Shown one piece after another: positions 7,728-17,053 of a stretch of 44,608 nucleotides of DNA (position 1 is the stretch's first letter; every line of letters starts with the position of its first letter). Position numbers and translations under genes: made by a program. The notes under the pieces were generated by a model. It worked only from the letters and a program-made list of their open reading frames with translations. It had not been told where the DNA came from and ran no database searches. This DNA comes from Sphingomonas bacterium (lineage in GTDB: Bacteria > Pseudomonadota > Alphaproteobacteria > Sphingomonadales > Sphingomonadaceae). The stretch is taken from assembly GCF_903642285.1 (NCBI RefSeq), contig NZ_CAHJWJ010000026.1:1-44608 (forward strand), read 5' to 3'.

Positions 7728-8557
7728 CGCTGATCGTCCCCCTGCTGCTCGCCGCCGCCACCGCGAAGGCAGGGCCCGTCGACGCGGACGCCGCGCGCTA
7801 CCAGCGTTGCCTGGTCCTGACCCGGACCGATCCGGCCGCGGCGCGCGCGGAGGCGGAGCGGTGGCGCGGTGCGGGCGGCAGCTTCCGTGCGCAGGAATGC
7901 GTCGGGCTCGCCGACGCAAGGGACGCCGCCTGGCCGGCGGCGGCGGCGGCGTTCGAGGAGGCGGCGCGGGCCGCGGTCGTCGCGCATGACCGCCATGTCG
8001 CCGCCTATTGGGCGGAGGCGGGCAATGCCTGGCTTGCGGCCGGCGAACCGGTCAAGGCGCGCGGTGCGATCGACCGGGCGATCGCGGTCGGCGCGCTGAC
8101 CGATCTGCCGCTCGGCGAGGCGCAGCTCGATCATGCGCGCGCGTCGGTCGCGATCAGCGATCTGCCGATGGCGCGGACGGATATCGACCATGCGCTGGCG
8201 AACGCGTCCGCCGATCCGCTCGCATGGCTGTTGTCCGCGACGCTTGCGCGGCGGATGGGCGACCAGCCGCGCGCGCGCAAGGACATCGCGCAGGCGTTGA
8301 AGCTGTCGTCGGACGACGCCGCGGTACAGCTGGAGGCGGGCAATCTGTCCGCGCTGGCGGGCGACGAACGGGGCGCGCGGGCGGCCTGGACGCAAGCCGT
8401 GCGCCTGTCGCCGGACAGCGCGGCCGGCAGAAGCGCATCGGGCGCGCTGGCGCAGTTCGACGTGCCCGCCGCGACCGCCGCCTCGGTCGGCGCCCGCACG
8501 CCGCCCGGCATGGTACCGGCGGCGACCGCCACGCCGCCGCCGGTGGAGCATCGATAG
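7724..8557 (+). CDS. exported protein with tetratricopeptide-like repeats
   Basis: 277 residues if translated from the TTG that overlaps the stop of the hydrolase (TTGA). This start gives a signal-peptide-like N-terminus (LIVPLLLAAATAKA) ahead of the mature chain. From about residue 60 on the protein is a run of Ala-rich helical hairpins such as ADARDAAWPAAAAAFEEAAR, NAWLAAGEPVKARGAIDRA and LEAGNLSALAGDERGARAAW, typical of TPR units. The C-terminus is Pro/Ala/Thr-rich. TPR proteins usually bind partners, and no enzyme motif is visible. Probably periplasmic. The exact start is uncertain because no ATG or GTG lies at the right place. Confidence 0.8.
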   Translation: MTLIVPLLLAAATAKAGPVDADAARYQRCLVLTRTDPAAARAEAERWRGAGGSFRAQECVGLADARDAAWPAAAAAFEEAARAAVVAHDRHVAAYWAEAGNAWLAAGEPVKARGAIDRAIAVGALTDLPLGEAQLDHARASVAISDLPMARTDIDHALANASADPLAWLLSATLARRMGDQPRARKDIAQALKLSSDDAAVQLEAGNLSALAGDERGARAAWTQAVRLSPDSAAGRSASGALAQFDVPAATAASVGARTPPGMVPAATATPPPVEHR

Positions 8558-8626
8558 GCCGGGTAGAGGCTGGCACGACGCCGCCCGCATCGCTATCTTC
8601 CCCGCGAACAGCAGCCGGAACGCGCC

Positions 8627-9061
8627 ATGCAATATCTCCACACGATGATCCGAGTCAGCGATCCGGACAAGACGATCGCGTTCTTCGATCTGCTCGGCCT
8701 GAAGGAAGTGCGGCGGATGGAAAGCGAGCAGGGGCGGTTCACGCTGATCTTCCTCGCTACGCCCGAGGACATGGCGGGCCCCGGCGAGCGCGCACGCGCC
8801 GAGGTGGAGCTGACGCATAACTGGGACCCCGAAACCTATGCCGGCGGGCGCAATTTCGGGCATCTCGCCTACCGGGTCGACGATATCTACGCGACCTGCC
8901 GGCGGCTGATGGAGGGCGGCGTGACGATCAACCGCCCGCCGCGCGACGGCCATATGGCGTTCGTGAAGACCCCCGACGGCATCTCGATCGAGCTGCTGCA
9001 GAACGGCCAATTGGCACCTGCCGAGCCATGGGCCTCGATGCCCAATAGCGGGACCTGGTAG
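8627..9061 (+). CDS. gloA: lactoylglutathione lyase (glyoxalase I)
   Basis: 144 residues. It converts the hemithioacetal of methylglyoxal and glutathione to S-lactoylglutathione. The family pattern is complete: YLHTMIRVSDPDKTIAFFDLLG at the start with metal ligand His, the LTHNWD segment, GHLAYRVDDIYATC with the second His, and TPDGISIELLQ with the ligand Glu. The gene is directly followed by gloB (start codon on the next base after its stop), so the two steps of methylglyoxal detoxification are made from adjoining frames. The short C-terminal tail after ELLQ is normal for alphaproteobacterial members. Confidence 0.96.
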   Translation: MQYLHTMIRVSDPDKTIAFFDLLGLKEVRRMESEQGRFTLIFLATPEDMAGPGERARAEVELTHNWDPETYAGGRNFGHLAYRVDDIYATCRRLMEGGVTINRPPRDGHMAFVKTPDGISIELLQNGQLAPAEPWASMPNSGTW

Positions 9062-9790
9062 ATGGCGCTCGAGATCGTCCGCGTGCCCGTCCTCGGCGAC
9101 AATTACGCCTGGCTGATCCATGATCCCGAAACCGGCGACACCGTCGCGGTCGACCCGGGCGAGGCGCAGCCGGTGCTCGACGCCGCCGCGGCGCGCGGGT
9201 GGACGGTGGGGCAGGTCTGGACGACGCATTGGCATCCCGATCACACCGGCGGCAACGCGGCGATGAAGGCGGCGGGCGCGCGGATCACCGGGCCGGCGGC
9301 GGAGGCGGACAAGATCGCGGCGCTGGACGTTCAGGTCGGCGAGGGCGACACGGTCGCGATCGGCGGGCATGTCGCGGCGGTGATGCTGGTGCCCGGCCAT
9401 ACCGCCGGGCATATCGCGTTCCACCTGGCCGCCGAGCCGGCGATCTTCACCGGCGATACGCTGTTCGCGATGGGGTGCGGCCGGTTGTTCGAAGGCACCC
9501 CGGCGCAGATGTTCGCGAACATGCAGCGTTATGCGGCGCTGCCCGACGAGACGTTGGTGTATTGCGGGCATGAATATACGCAAGGCAACGGTCGCTACGC
9601 GCTGGTCGCGGAGCCCGATAACGCCGCGATCGCCGCGCGGATGACCGTCGTGGACGGCGCGCGGGCACGCGGCGAGGCCACGGTGCCGACGACGATCGGG
9701 CAGGAACGCGCGACCAACCCGTTCCTCCGCGCGGACGACGTCGAAAGCTTTGCGGCGCTTCGCATGGGCAAGGATAATTTTCCCGGTTGA
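9062..9790 (+). CDS. gloB: hydroxyacylglutathione hydrolase (glyoxalase II)
   Basis: 242 residues. It hydrolyses S-lactoylglutathione to D-lactate and glutathione. Metallo-beta-lactamase fold with the binuclear metal motif THWHPDHTGG (residues 55-64; His56, His58, Asp60, His61), a further His in VPGHTAGH, the Asp in FTGDTLF and the His in CGHEYT. The C-terminal glutathione-binding segment includes ERATNPFLR, a family hallmark. It abuts gloA with no spacer. Confidence 0.96.
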   Translation: MALEIVRVPVLGDNYAWLIHDPETGDTVAVDPGEAQPVLDAAAARGWTVGQVWTTHWHPDHTGGNAAMKAAGARITGPAAEADKIAALDVQVGEGDTVAIGGHVAAVMLVPGHTAGHIAFHLAAEPAIFTGDTLFAMGCGRLFEGTPAQMFANMQRYAALPDETLVYCGHEYTQGNGRYALVAEPDNAAIAARMTVVDGARARGEATVPTTIGQERATNPFLRADDVESFAALRMGKDNFPG

Positions 9791-9824
9791 TGCGCTATAG
9801 GGGTCGGGGGCGATGGAGATGATG

Positions 9825-10250
9825 ATGCGTAGCCTGATCCTGCCACTGATCGCTGCCGCCGGGCTGGCCGCCTGCACCCAGACCCCCGCCGAAACCGCCC
9901 GTGCCGCGGATCGCGAAGCGGGCGAACAGGCGAAGCTGCAACAGCGTCTCGCCGGGCTCGTGCCCGGCAAGCCGCAGTCGTGTATCGACGAGTACGACAC
10001 CCGCGACGCGCAGGTGAGCTCGTACGGCAACACGATCCTCTACACGCTCGGGCGCGGTACCGCCTATCGAAGCGATACGTCGGGCGGCTGCTCGGATCTG
10101 GGTAGCGGCGGGCACAACATATTGGTGACCAAGACGTCGTCCAGCCAGCTATGCCAGGGCGATATCGCGACCACGGTCGACAATTCGTCGCATCTCCAGA
10201 GCGGGTCGTGCGGCTTCGGGCCGTTCGTCCGCTATTCGCGGCCGAAATAA
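9825..10250 (+). CDS. small lipoprotein, function unknown
   Basis: Predicted outer- or inner-membrane lipoprotein: RSLILPLIAAAGLAAC places the lipobox LAAC with the lipidated Cys at residue 17. Four ATG codons (9813, 9819, 9822, 9825) compete; 9825 is preferred because GGAG lies 6 bases before it. The 141-residue product has a short charged linker (AADREAGEQAKLQQRLAGL) and a globular part with Cys pairs (QSCIDEY, GGCSDLG, QLCQG, GSCGFG) that may form disulfides. No known domain is recognised. Its stop lies only 7 bases from the convergent hslU stop. Confidence 0.85.
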   Translation: MRSLILPLIAAAGLAACTQTPAETARAADREAGEQAKLQQRLAGLVPGKPQSCIDEYDTRDAQVSSYGNTILYTLGRGTAYRSDTSGGCSDLGSGGHNILVTKTSSSQLCQGDIATTVDNSSHLQSGSCGFGPFVRYSRPK

Positions 10251-10257
10251 CCTCGTC

Positions 10258-11559
10258 CTACAGGACGAACCGGCTGAGATCGGTATTGCGCGCGATCGCG
10301 GCCAGTTGCCGGTCGACATAGGCCCCGTCCACCGTCACCGGCTCCTTGCGATCCTCGGCGTCGAAGCTGACATCCTCCAGCAATTTCTCCATCACCGTCT
10401 GCAACCGCCGCGCGCCGATATTCTCGACCGCCGCGTTAACCTCGGCGGCGACGCGGGCGATCGCGGCGATGCCGTCCTCGGTGAAATCGACGGTCACGCC
10501 TTCCGTCGCGAGCAGCGCCCTGTACTGCAGCGGCAGCGACGCCTTGGTGTCGGACAGGATCGCGATGAAATCGGCCTCGGTCAGCCCTTTGAGTTCGACG
10601 CGGATCGGCAGGCGGCCCTGCAGCTCGGGCAGCAGGTCGCTCGGCTTGGCGACATGGAACGCACCGGACGCGATGAACAGGACATGGTCGGTCTTCATCG
10701 GCCCGTATTTGGTCGAGACCGTCGTGCCCTCGATCAGCGGCAGCAGGTCGCGCTGGACGCCTTCGCGGCTGACCGACGCACCACGCCCGTCGCTGACCGC
10801 GATCTTGTCGATCTCGTCGAGGAAGACGATCCCGTTCGCCTCCGCATCCGCCAGCGCCACGCGGGCGACATCGTCCTGGTCGAGACGCTTGTCGGCCTCC
10901 TCCTCGACCAGTTTCTCCCAGGCGGCGCGCACCGACAGCTTGCGGCGCTTGAGCGTCTGGCCGCCGCCGAACGCCTTGCCCATCATCTCGCCCAGGTTGA
11001 TCATCCCGACCTGGCCGCCGCCGCCGGGCATCTCGAACGGCATCTGCGGGGCCTGTTCCAGCTCGATCTCGATCTCGGTCGTATCGAGATGGCCATCGTC
11101 GAAGCGCCGGCGGAAGCTTTCGCGCGTAGCCTGGCTGCTATCCTTGCCGACCAGCGAGTCGAGCAGGCGGTTCATCGCCGATTCCTCGGCCTTGTCCTTG
11201 ACCGCCAGCCGGCGGCGTTCGCGCTCCAGCCGGATCGCCTCCTCGACCAGATCGCGCGCGATCTGTTCGACGTCGCGGCCGACATAGCCGACTTCGGTGA
11301 ACTTGGTCGCCTCGACCTTCACGAACGGCGCGTCCGCGAGCTTCGCCAGACGGCGGCTGATCTCGGTTTTCCCGCACCCGGTCGGCCCGATCATCAGGAT
11401 ATTCTTCGGCGTGACCTCGTCGCGCAGATCGGCGGCCAGTTGCTGCCGCCGCCAGCGGTTGCGCATCGCGACCGCGACCGCGCGCTTGGCGTCGGTCTGC
11501 CCGATGATATGCGCGTCGAGCGCGGCGACGATGGTCTTCGGGGTAAGGGCGTCGTTCAT
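10258..11559 (-). CDS. hslU: ATP-dependent protease ATPase subunit HslU (ClpY)
   Basis: AAA+ unfoldase that forms hexamers and feeds proteins to HslV. The product has 433 residues, usual for alphaproteobacteria. Walker A GPTGCGKT is at residues 58-65, followed by the pore motif GYVGRD; the I-domain follows ([17 protein letters not shown] and on). Walker [10 protein letters not shown] and the sensor region with [21 protein letters not shown] are intact. The C-terminus DLSRFVL corresponds to the tail that docks into HslV. It is transcribed after hslV, separated from it by a 130-base spacer that contains a large inverted repeat. Confidence 0.97.
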   Translation of the reverse strand: MNDALTPKTIVAALDAHIIGQTDAKRAVAVAMRNRWRRQQLAADLRDEVTPKNILMIGPTGCGKTEISRRLAKLADAPFVKVEATKFTEVGYVGRDVEQIARDLVEEAIRLERERRRLAVKDKAEESAMNRLLDSLVGKDSSQATRESFRRRFDDGHLDTTEIEIELEQAPQMPFEMPGGGGQVGMINLGEMMGKAFGGGQTLKRRKLSVRAAWEKLVEEEADKRLDQDDVARVALADAEANGIVFLDEIDKIAVSDGRGASVSREGVQRDLLPLIEGTTVSTKYGPMKTDHVLFIASGAFHVAKPSDLLPELQGRLPIRVELKGLTEADFIAILSDTKASLPLQYRALLATEGVTVDFTEDGIAAIARVAAEVNAAVENIGARRLQTVMEKLLEDVSFDAEDRKEPVTVDGAYVDRQLAAIARNTDLSRFVL

Positions 11560-11570
11560 GGTCTTCTTCG

Positions 11571-11683
11571 CTCCCCGCCCGTTTTACGGGAGGGGTTGGG
11601 GGTGGGCGCTCGCTTCGTCGCGGGCGGTGATTGCGGAGGAGAGCGGGCGCCCACCCCCGACCCTCCCGCAAGCGGGAGGGGAG
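11571..11683. repeat. large imperfect inverted repeat between hslV and hslU
   Basis: The two arms of about 42 bases are near complements: left arm CTCCCCGCCCGTTTTACGGG then GGGTTGGGGGTGGGCGC; right arm GCGGGCGCCCACCCCCGA then CCCTCCCGCAAGCGGGAGG. Each arm has its own smaller hairpin at the outer end (CCCGTTTTACGGG and CCCGCAAGCGGG). The layout is that of a dispersed palindromic element, of a kind I recall as common in sphingomonad intergenic regions. It lies inside the hslVU unit and may form a strong RNA structure that tunes hslU level. Confidence 0.75.
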
Positions 11684-11689
11684 AAGGCA

Positions 11690-12247
11690 CTACGTCGCGA
11701 TCGTCTCCACCGTCAGCCGGTCGTTGGTGTAGACGCACAGCTCCGACGCGATGCCCATCGCCTTGCGGCAGATCGTCTCCGCATCCGTCTCGTAATCCGC
11801 CAGCGCGCGCGCCGCGGCGAGCGCGTAGTTGCCGCCCGATCCGATCGCGGCGATCCCCGCCTCGGGTTCCAGCACGTCGCCGTTGCCGGTCAGGATCAGC
11901 GTGATGTCCTTGTCGGCGACGATCATCATCGCCTCCAGGTTGCGCAGGAACTTGTCGGTCCGCCAGTCCTTGGCCAGTTCGACCGACGCGCGGAGCAACT
12001 GGCCCTGATGCGCCTCCAGCTTGCGTTCCAGCCGCTCGAACAAGGTGAACGCATCCGCGGTCGCCCCCGCGAACCCGCCGATCACGCCGCCGTCGCCAAG
12101 CCGGCGCACCTTGCGCGCATTGGGTTTCATGACCGTCTGCCCCATCGAGACCTGGCCATCGCCCGCCACGACGACCGCGCCGCCGCGCCGTACCGACAAG
12201 ATGGTGGTGCCATGCCAGACCGGCATGGAGGTCTCGTTCCCGCTCAT
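11690..12247 (-). CDS. hslV: ATP-dependent protease peptidase subunit HslV (ClpQ)
   Basis: Threonine peptidase of the proteasome beta fold, partner of HslU. 185 residues. The N-terminus carries a short leader ending in VWHG, then TTILSVRR: the first Thr after Gly13 should be the catalytic N-terminal nucleophile after self-cleavage. [14 protein letters not shown] and the [18 protein letters not shown] segment are classic family motifs, and the C-terminus [16 protein letters not shown] is complete. The start used is the first ATG; a second Met at residue 8 would still retain the Thr. Followed on the same strand by hslU. Confidence 0.96.
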   Translation of the reverse strand: MSGNETSMPVWHGTTILSVRRGGAVVVAGDGQVSMGQTVMKPNARKVRRLGDGGVIGGFAGATADAFTLFERLERKLEAHQGQLLRASVELAKDWRTDKFLRNLEAMMIVADKDITLILTGNGDVLEPEAGIAAIGSGGNYALAAARALADYETDAETICRKAMGIASELCVYTNDRLTVETIAT

Positions 12248-12254
12248 GGCGCGG

Positions 12255-12282
12255 ATATGGGAAGGCCGGGGTGGACGCGCAA
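12255..12282 (-). promoter_or_regulatory. possible heat-shock-type promoter of hslVU
   Basis: On the minus strand a TTGCGC (12282-12277) and a CCCATAT (12261-12255) are 15 bases apart, resembling an RpoH promoter (TTG-type -35 and CCCATAT-type -10). hslVU is a known heat-shock operon in other proteobacteria. The expected transcript start would fall almost on the hslV ATG, which weakens the call or implies a leaderless message. Confidence 0.3.
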
Positions 12283-12296
12283 TCATGCCCTTCGCT

Positions 12297-12360
12297 CCGT
12301 TCGCCCTGAGCTTGTCGAGGGCGGATTCGAAGCGGGCGTCGGCAAGCTCCGCGCGAACGG
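12297..12360. repeat. dispersed inverted repeat (GAGCTTG type) upstream of hslV
   Basis: Arms 12297-12316 and 12341-12360 are complementary at 17 of 20 positions; the left arm reads CCGTTCGCCCTGAGCTTGTC. From memory this CCCTGAGCTTGTCGA motif is one of the common intergenic repeats of sphingomonads. It starts four bases from the esterase stop codon and could act as a transcription barrier between that gene and hslV. Confidence 0.6.
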
Positions 12361-12363
12361 GGG

Positions 12364-13248
12364 TTAACGCGAATGCGCCATCAGGAACGCGGTGCTGTCG
12401 TCCAGCGTCGGTACACGGCCGCGGAACGGCTTCGACAGGCCCATGACCAGATCGACATGGCTCTTGCCGGGATATTCGCGCAAGCGCACCGGCGCGCCAA
12501 ATGCCTTCAGTCGATCGGCCAGCGCGACGCTGTTGCGCGGTTTGACCGTCGTATCGGCGGTGCCGGCGGCGAGCCACATCGGCGGCGCGTCGGCGCGGGC
12601 ATAATGGATCGGCTGCGTTTCCTCGGGGCGCGGCCAGTCGGCGAACGCATCGACCGCGCGGCTGTCGTCCCAGGGGTAGAAATCATACGGCCCCGCCAGC
12701 AAGGCAGCGGCGCGGATCGTCGTCGGGGCGACGCCGATGTCGGTCAGATAATGCGGGTCGAGCGCCAGCATCGCGCCGATATACGCCCCCGCCGAATGCC
12801 CCGCGATCGTGATCCGCGTCGGATCGCCGCCGAACCGTGCGGCATGGTCGCGCGTCCACCGGATCGCCAGCGCGCCGTCCTGGACGAAGGCGGGGAAGCG
12901 CACGCTCGGCACCAGCCGGTAATCGGGGACGACGGCGACGAAGCCCCGCGCCGCATAGGCACGGCCCGCAAAGCCGTAATCGCCGCGCGATCCCTTTACC
13001 CAGGCACCACCGTAGAAGAAGATCACGACGGGCCGCAGACCAATACCGTTCGATCTGGGCGTCCACACGTCGAGCCGCTGGCGGGGCGCGGGGCCATAGG
13101 CCACCGCAGTCGCTGCACGGTGCGCATCCGAATCACCAGGGGTGAGCGAATTGAGCGTATCGAGAATGCCGGGCGGCGAGCATCCCGCCGCGGCGAACAC
13201 CATGCCGAGCATGGCGAGGCGGCGGGCGATGGGGCGGCGGCGGATCAC
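12364..13248 (-). CDS. lipoprotein esterase of the alpha/beta hydrolase fold
   Basis: Predicted membrane-anchored esterase: twin basic n-region IRRRPIARR, hydrophobic [13 protein letters not shown] with the lipid-bearing Cys, then the mature enzyme. The oxyanion motif is [11 protein letters not shown] (HGGxW variant with Tyr for His), the nucleophile elbow is GHSAGA, and the catalytic His lies in [10 protein letters not shown] with an acid in [11 protein letters not shown]. This matches the carboxylesterase/BD-FAE-like group. The GTG at 13248 is used because it gives a compact 23-residue signal; an in-frame GTG at 13284 would add 12 residues. Substrate unknown. Confidence 0.85.
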   Translation of the reverse strand: MIRRRPIARRLAMLGMVFAAAGCSPPGILDTLNSLTPGDSDAHRAATAVAYGPAPRQRLDVWTPRSNGIGLRPVVIFFYGGAWVKGSRGDYGFAGRAYAARGFVAVVPDYRLVPSVRFPAFVQDGALAIRWTRDHAARFGGDPTRITIAGHSAGAYIGAMLALDPHYLTDIGVAPTTIRAAALLAGPYDFYPWDDSRAVDAFADWPRPEETQPIHYARADAPPMWLAAGTADTTVKPRNSVALADRLKAFGAPVRLREYPGKSHVDLVMGLSKPFRGRVPTLDDSTAFLMAHSR

Positions 13249-13305
13249 CCCGGCGGTGTACGGTATTCGCCACCGAAGCGCCACCGCCCGTCATTCGCGG
13301 TACCG

Positions 13306-13851
13306 CTAACCGATCCGGTTGGCGAGCCAGCCGTACAGGAACGCCTCGTCCGCCGGACGGTGCTCGGCGAGCGTCAGATAGCGTTCGCCTTGCAACGCCT
13401 CGATCGCCTTGACCAGCACCGCCTCGCCGCCGGGCGCGCGGTGCGCGAGAAAGGCGTCGAGCGCGGCGAGCGTCTGGTCGGTGATCTTCCCGTCGACGGG
13501 CCGGTCGGGATAATCGCGCCCGCCGCGGTTGAGCGCGTTGAGCGTGCGTTGCAGGAACCCCGTCGCGACCGCCGCCCCCATGTTCACGGCGGTATCGAAC
13601 AGGTCCGCCGCGAGGTGCGGCGCGCGCGTGGCGACCCGGTCGAACCCGGGTGCCGACCAGTAGAGCCGGCGATAGACATCGACCGCGGCGGCGCGCGGAT
13701 AGGCGCGCATGTCGCCCGCATACCCGTTCGCCCTCGCCACCGCACGAGTCACGCCCCAGCACGTCGCGCCGCCCGGATCGGCCGGATCGTCGACGAAGCC
13801 GCCTTCGCGATCGATCACGTCGTCGATCAGTGTCTCCAAGTCCACGGGCAT
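13306..13851 (-). CDS. GH108 family lysozyme (N-acetylmuramidase)
   Basis: 181 residues. The signature REGGFVDDPADPGGATCWGVT at residues 15-35 identifies the glycoside hydrolase 108 family, with Glu16 the catalytic acid; the C-terminal peptidoglycan-binding-like half (PVDGKITDQTLAALDAF) is also seen. No signal peptide is visible, as in many relatives, which are phage endolysins or secretion-associated lysozymes. No phage genes surround it, so it is a lone host or remnant gene. The ATG at 13851 gives the standard MPVDLETLIDDVIDREGG start. It lies 57 bases upstream of the esterase start on the same strand. Confidence 0.9.
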   Translation of the reverse strand: MPVDLETLIDDVIDREGGFVDDPADPGGATCWGVTRAVARANGYAGDMRAYPRAAAVDVYRRLYWSAPGFDRVATRAPHLAADLFDTAVNMGAAVATGFLQRTLNALNRGGRDYPDRPVDGKITDQTLAALDAFLAHRAPGGEAVLVKAIEALQGERYLTLAEHRPADEAFLYGWLANRIG

Positions 13852-13940
13852 CGGCTGTCTCCCTGAATGTTCGACGACCGTGAACCATAAAGGTTCGCTG
13901 TAGGACAGGGAAAAGCGTATGTCCGATCGGCCGCGCGCGC

Positions 13941-16871
13941 TTACCCCGCGGGCACCGCCATGGCTTGCGCGCTCGTCACCGGCTTCGGCACCACCGCCAT
14001 CGTCCAGTCGCGCGCCGGGACCAGATATTTCGCGGCGGTCGCCTGCAGATCGGCGGGGGTGATGGCGGCGAAATCCTTCGCGATCGACCGGGTCGCGTCG
14101 ATCCGCCGCGGATCGAAGGTCGCGCCCGCCATCAGCTGCAGCCAGAACGGGTTGCCGGTGGAGGCGCGCATCAGCACCTGGCGCATCGGTCCCATGATCC
14201 GCACCAGTTCGTCCTGCCCGATCGGATTGGCGACAAGGTCCGCCGCGATCGCGCGCGCGGTGGTGAAGAACAACGGCACGTTGGCCGGCGCGACCTGCCC
14301 GATCGCCAGCATGCGGCCGCCGCCGGGCAGCCCGATCGGCCAGCTCGACGAGACGTTGGGGCTGTAGCTCGCGCCGTCCGCCTGGCGCAGTTTCTCGAAC
14401 AACCGGTCGGAGAACACCTGCGCCAGGACGTCGAGCCGTCGGCTGTCGCGGATGTCTTCGATCCCGGCCCCCGTCGGCCACGCGATCACCGCGACCGCCT
14501 GGTTCGCCGCGCCGTCATGCCGACGCATCACCGGCGTGTCGACATGCGCGGGGAAGCGGACCGGCGGCACCGGCGTGGCGTCCACCGTCCGCGGCGGCAG
14601 CGCGCCGAAGGTCGCGGCGACCGCGGCGACCGCGGCGTCCGCCTTGAAATCGCCGAACACCGAGACCTCGATCGGCCCGCCGGCGACGAGCGGCTGCCAC
14701 AGCGCGCGGAAGGCCGCCGGGGTCAGCGTGTCGATCGCGGCGCGCGGCGGCGTGCCCCAGCGCGGGTCGCCGTCGTGGAGCAGCCGTTCGAGGTCGCGCG
14801 AGAGCACGCCGTCAGGCGAGGCCGAATAGCCGTCATAGCTGGTCAGCGCGACCGCGCGCGCGCGCGCGACCGGGGCAGGGTCCCAGCCGGGCCGGGCGAG
14901 CGCGGACGCCATCAGCTTCAACTGGTCGGGCATGTCCTGCGCGGACGTCAGCCCGGCAAGCGAGAAGGCATCGTCGCCGATGTCGAAATCGATGCCGATC
15001 CGCCGTCCCGCGGTCATCTGGTCGAGATCGCCCTGGTTGAGCTTCCCGATCCCGCCCTGCATCAGCGCCAGATCGCCCGCCCAGGCCGCGCTTTCGTGGC
15101 CGGCGGGCAAGGCGTCGTAGCCGCGGCCGAAACGGATTCGGACATAGACACGCCCCGTCTCGCCGCTGTTGGGGAACAGCAGCAGGTGCACGCCGTTGGC
15201 GAACGCGATCTGTTCCATGTCCAGCCCGTCGACGGGGGTGCGCGACACGATCGTCCCGGGCTTGCCGAGCGAGGGCAGCCGGGCGAAGCTGACCGACCCC
15301 TGCGCGCGTTTCTTCTGCGCCAGCCCGCCGACATCCGCCTTCAGCGCCACCGCCAGCTTGCCGACGCTGTTGTCCTCCGCGACGCGGGTGTTGACGACCG
15401 CGCGCGTCGCGTCGCCGGTGAAGATGCGTTTCGTCGACGCGAGCACCGCGGCGGGGGTGAACATGCCCTTCGCGCGCGCATCGGTCAGGATCTTGTACGA
15501 TACCGCGGGCGACGCGACGGTTTCGCGGATGTCGATCGCCTCGCTCATATTGTCCGCCTGGCGTCCGCCCGCTTCGACCTTCGCGGTTTCCACCTCGGTG
15601 CGCATGCCGGTATCGAGATCGGCATATTCGCGGTCGATCTCGGCTTGCGTGGCGGGGTTGGTCTTCGCGTCCTCGATGACGCCGCGCACGTCCTTCAGCG
15701 CGGATTCCCAGTCGTTGCCGACGGGTATGATATTGACCGAGGTGATGTTGGCGGAACGCGACACGTCGTCGAGCGAGACCGCCGCCTGGAGGAAACTGCC
15801 CCCGGCGCGTGCGCGCGTTTCCAGCCGGCGGCTGATGAGCCGGGTCGCAAGCGTATCGACCAGCCGCTTCTGGTTGAAGATCGCGGTGTCGGAATTATAA
15901 TGCCAGGGGCGCACGACGCCGACCGCGACGATGGGGGGCAGCGACGGTTCGGCGACCGCCCCGGCGGCGGGCCTGGCGGGGTCGGGCTTGCCGAAATCGG
16001 GCTCCGCCGGGTTGTCGCCGACGCCCTTCCACTGCGAGAAATGCCGGACGATGCCGGCGGCGAAGACGTCCGGGTCCATGTCCCCCGAAATGATGACGAC
16101 GGTTCGGCTGGGACGATACCAGCGGTCGTGGAACGCGCGCACCGCGTCCGCCGTCGCGGCGTCGAGCGTCTTGACCGTGCCGATCGGCGCGCGGTCGGCG
16201 ATCGGTTGCCCGGCGAAGAAGGTCGCGCGGATCGCGTCGCCCATCCGCACCTGCGGCCCCGGCTGCTCGCGCTGTTCGGCCAGCACCACGGGCCGTTCGG
16301 CGTCCAGCGCGGCGGGGGTGATCGCGGGCTGCGCCATCATGCCGGACAGGATCTTCAGGCTTTCGTCCAGCCCCGCCGGCGTCGCGGACGGGAGGTCGAG
16401 CTTGTAGGTCGTCGACGTATAGGTCGTCTGCGCATTGGTGTCGGTGCCGAACGACGCGCCGAACCGCTGCCATACCCGCTTCGCCTCGCCGTCGGGGACA
16501 TATTCGGAGCCGCGGAACGACAGATGCTCGATGAAATGCGCGAAGCCGCGCTGGCCGTCGGTCTCCATCAGCGATCCGGCATCGACATGGACCCGGATCG
16601 CGACCTGACCCGGCGGCACGCCGTTCTTGCGAACCGCGTAGCGAAGGCCGTTGGGCAGAGTGCCGAAATGCCATTCGGGGTCGGGCGGGATGTCGCTGTC
16701 GGCGAACAACCAGGCGCGGGTGTCGACCTTTGAAAGATCGACGGGTGCGACGGTGGCGGGGACGGTGACTTGAGAAGGGGCAACTTGTCGTGGCGACCGG
16801 CCCGTTGCGGTGCCGGTGAGGCTTGCGGCCAATAAAAGGGGCGCAACGAACGCGCGGGGGATGTGCACCAT
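13941..16871 (-). CDS. M16 family zinc metallopeptidase, two tandem peptidase domains
   Basis: 976 residues with a signal peptide (HIPRAFVAPLLLAASLTGTATG), so periplasmic or membrane-associated. The first domain has the inverted zinc motif HFIEH at residues 112-116 with a downstream Glu in LAEQREQPG, so it should be active. The second half (from about residue 540, PVDGLDMEQIAFANGVHLLLFPN) repeats the fold without a zinc motif, as usual for the pitrilysin-like class. The longer frame to 17021 is rejected because the signal peptide begins at 16871. It is divergent from the hydroxylase gene at 17054; both promoters must lie in the 182-base gap. Confidence 0.93.
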   Translation of the reverse strand: MVHIPRAFVAPLLLAASLTGTATGRSPRQVAPSQVTVPATVAPVDLSKVDTRAWLFADSDIPPDPEWHFGTLPNGLRYAVRKNGVPPGQVAIRVHVDAGSLMETDGQRGFAHFIEHLSFRGSEYVPDGEAKRVWQRFGASFGTDTNAQTTYTSTTYKLDLPSATPAGLDESLKILSGMMAQPAITPAALDAERPVVLAEQREQPGPQVRMGDAIRATFFAGQPIADRAPIGTVKTLDAATADAVRAFHDRWYRPSRTVVIISGDMDPDVFAAGIVRHFSQWKGVGDNPAEPDFGKPDPARPAAGAVAEPSLPPIVAVGVVRPWHYNSDTAIFNQKRLVDTLATRLISRRLETRARAGGSFLQAAVSLDDVSRSANITSVNIIPVGNDWESALKDVRGVIEDAKTNPATQAEIDREYADLDTGMRTEVETAKVEAGGRQADNMSEAIDIRETVASPAVSYKILTDARAKGMFTPAAVLASTKRIFTGDATRAVVNTRVAEDNSVGKLAVALKADVGGLAQKKRAQGSVSFARLPSLGKPGTIVSRTPVDGLDMEQIAFANGVHLLLFPNSGETGRVYVRIRFGRGYDALPAGHESAAWAGDLALMQGGIGKLNQGDLDQMTAGRRIGIDFDIGDDAFSLAGLTSAQDMPDQLKLMASALARPGWDPAPVARARAVALTSYDGYSASPDGVLSRDLERLLHDGDPRWGTPPRAAIDTLTPAAFRALWQPLVAGGPIEVSVFGDFKADAAVAAVAATFGALPPRTVDATPVPPVRFPAHVDTPVMRRHDGAANQAVAVIAWPTGAGIEDIRDSRRLDVLAQVFSDRLFEKLRQADGASYSPNVSSSWPIGLPGGGRMLAIGQVAPANVPLFFTTARAIAADLVANPIGQDELVRIMGPMRQVLMRASTGNPFWLQLMAGATFDPRRIDATRSIAKDFAAITPADLQATAAKYLVPARDWTMAVVPKPVTSAQAMAVPAG

Positions 16872-17053
16872 GTGACCTGCCAAGCTCCTCACCCCCTTGC
16901 GCTCGCCCTTAGGTCCCGCCAACTTCGCGCGCAACGGCCATGATTTCGACCCAGAGTGCGGGTAGTCGGCCGGTCGGAAACGGTCGCGCCGGTGACGGGG
17001 GTATGCGCGGGCACCGTTCACGAGAAGGGCCGGACGGTACGAGGACGATGGGA

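Noticed and set aside
10306..11904. 532-residue plus-strand frame opposite hslU
   Set aside because: Antisense of hslU, running through the palindromic spacer; no family resemblance.
13306..13851. Prophage remnant signalled by the GH108 lysozyme
   Set aside because: No holin, capsid, tail or integrase gene adjoins it; GH108 enzymes also occur as isolated chromosomal genes.
13965..16733. 922-residue open frame on plus opposite the M16 peptidase
   Set aside because: Arg/Asp-rich low-complexity translation mirroring the codon pattern of the M16 gene; no motif, no ribosome-binding site.
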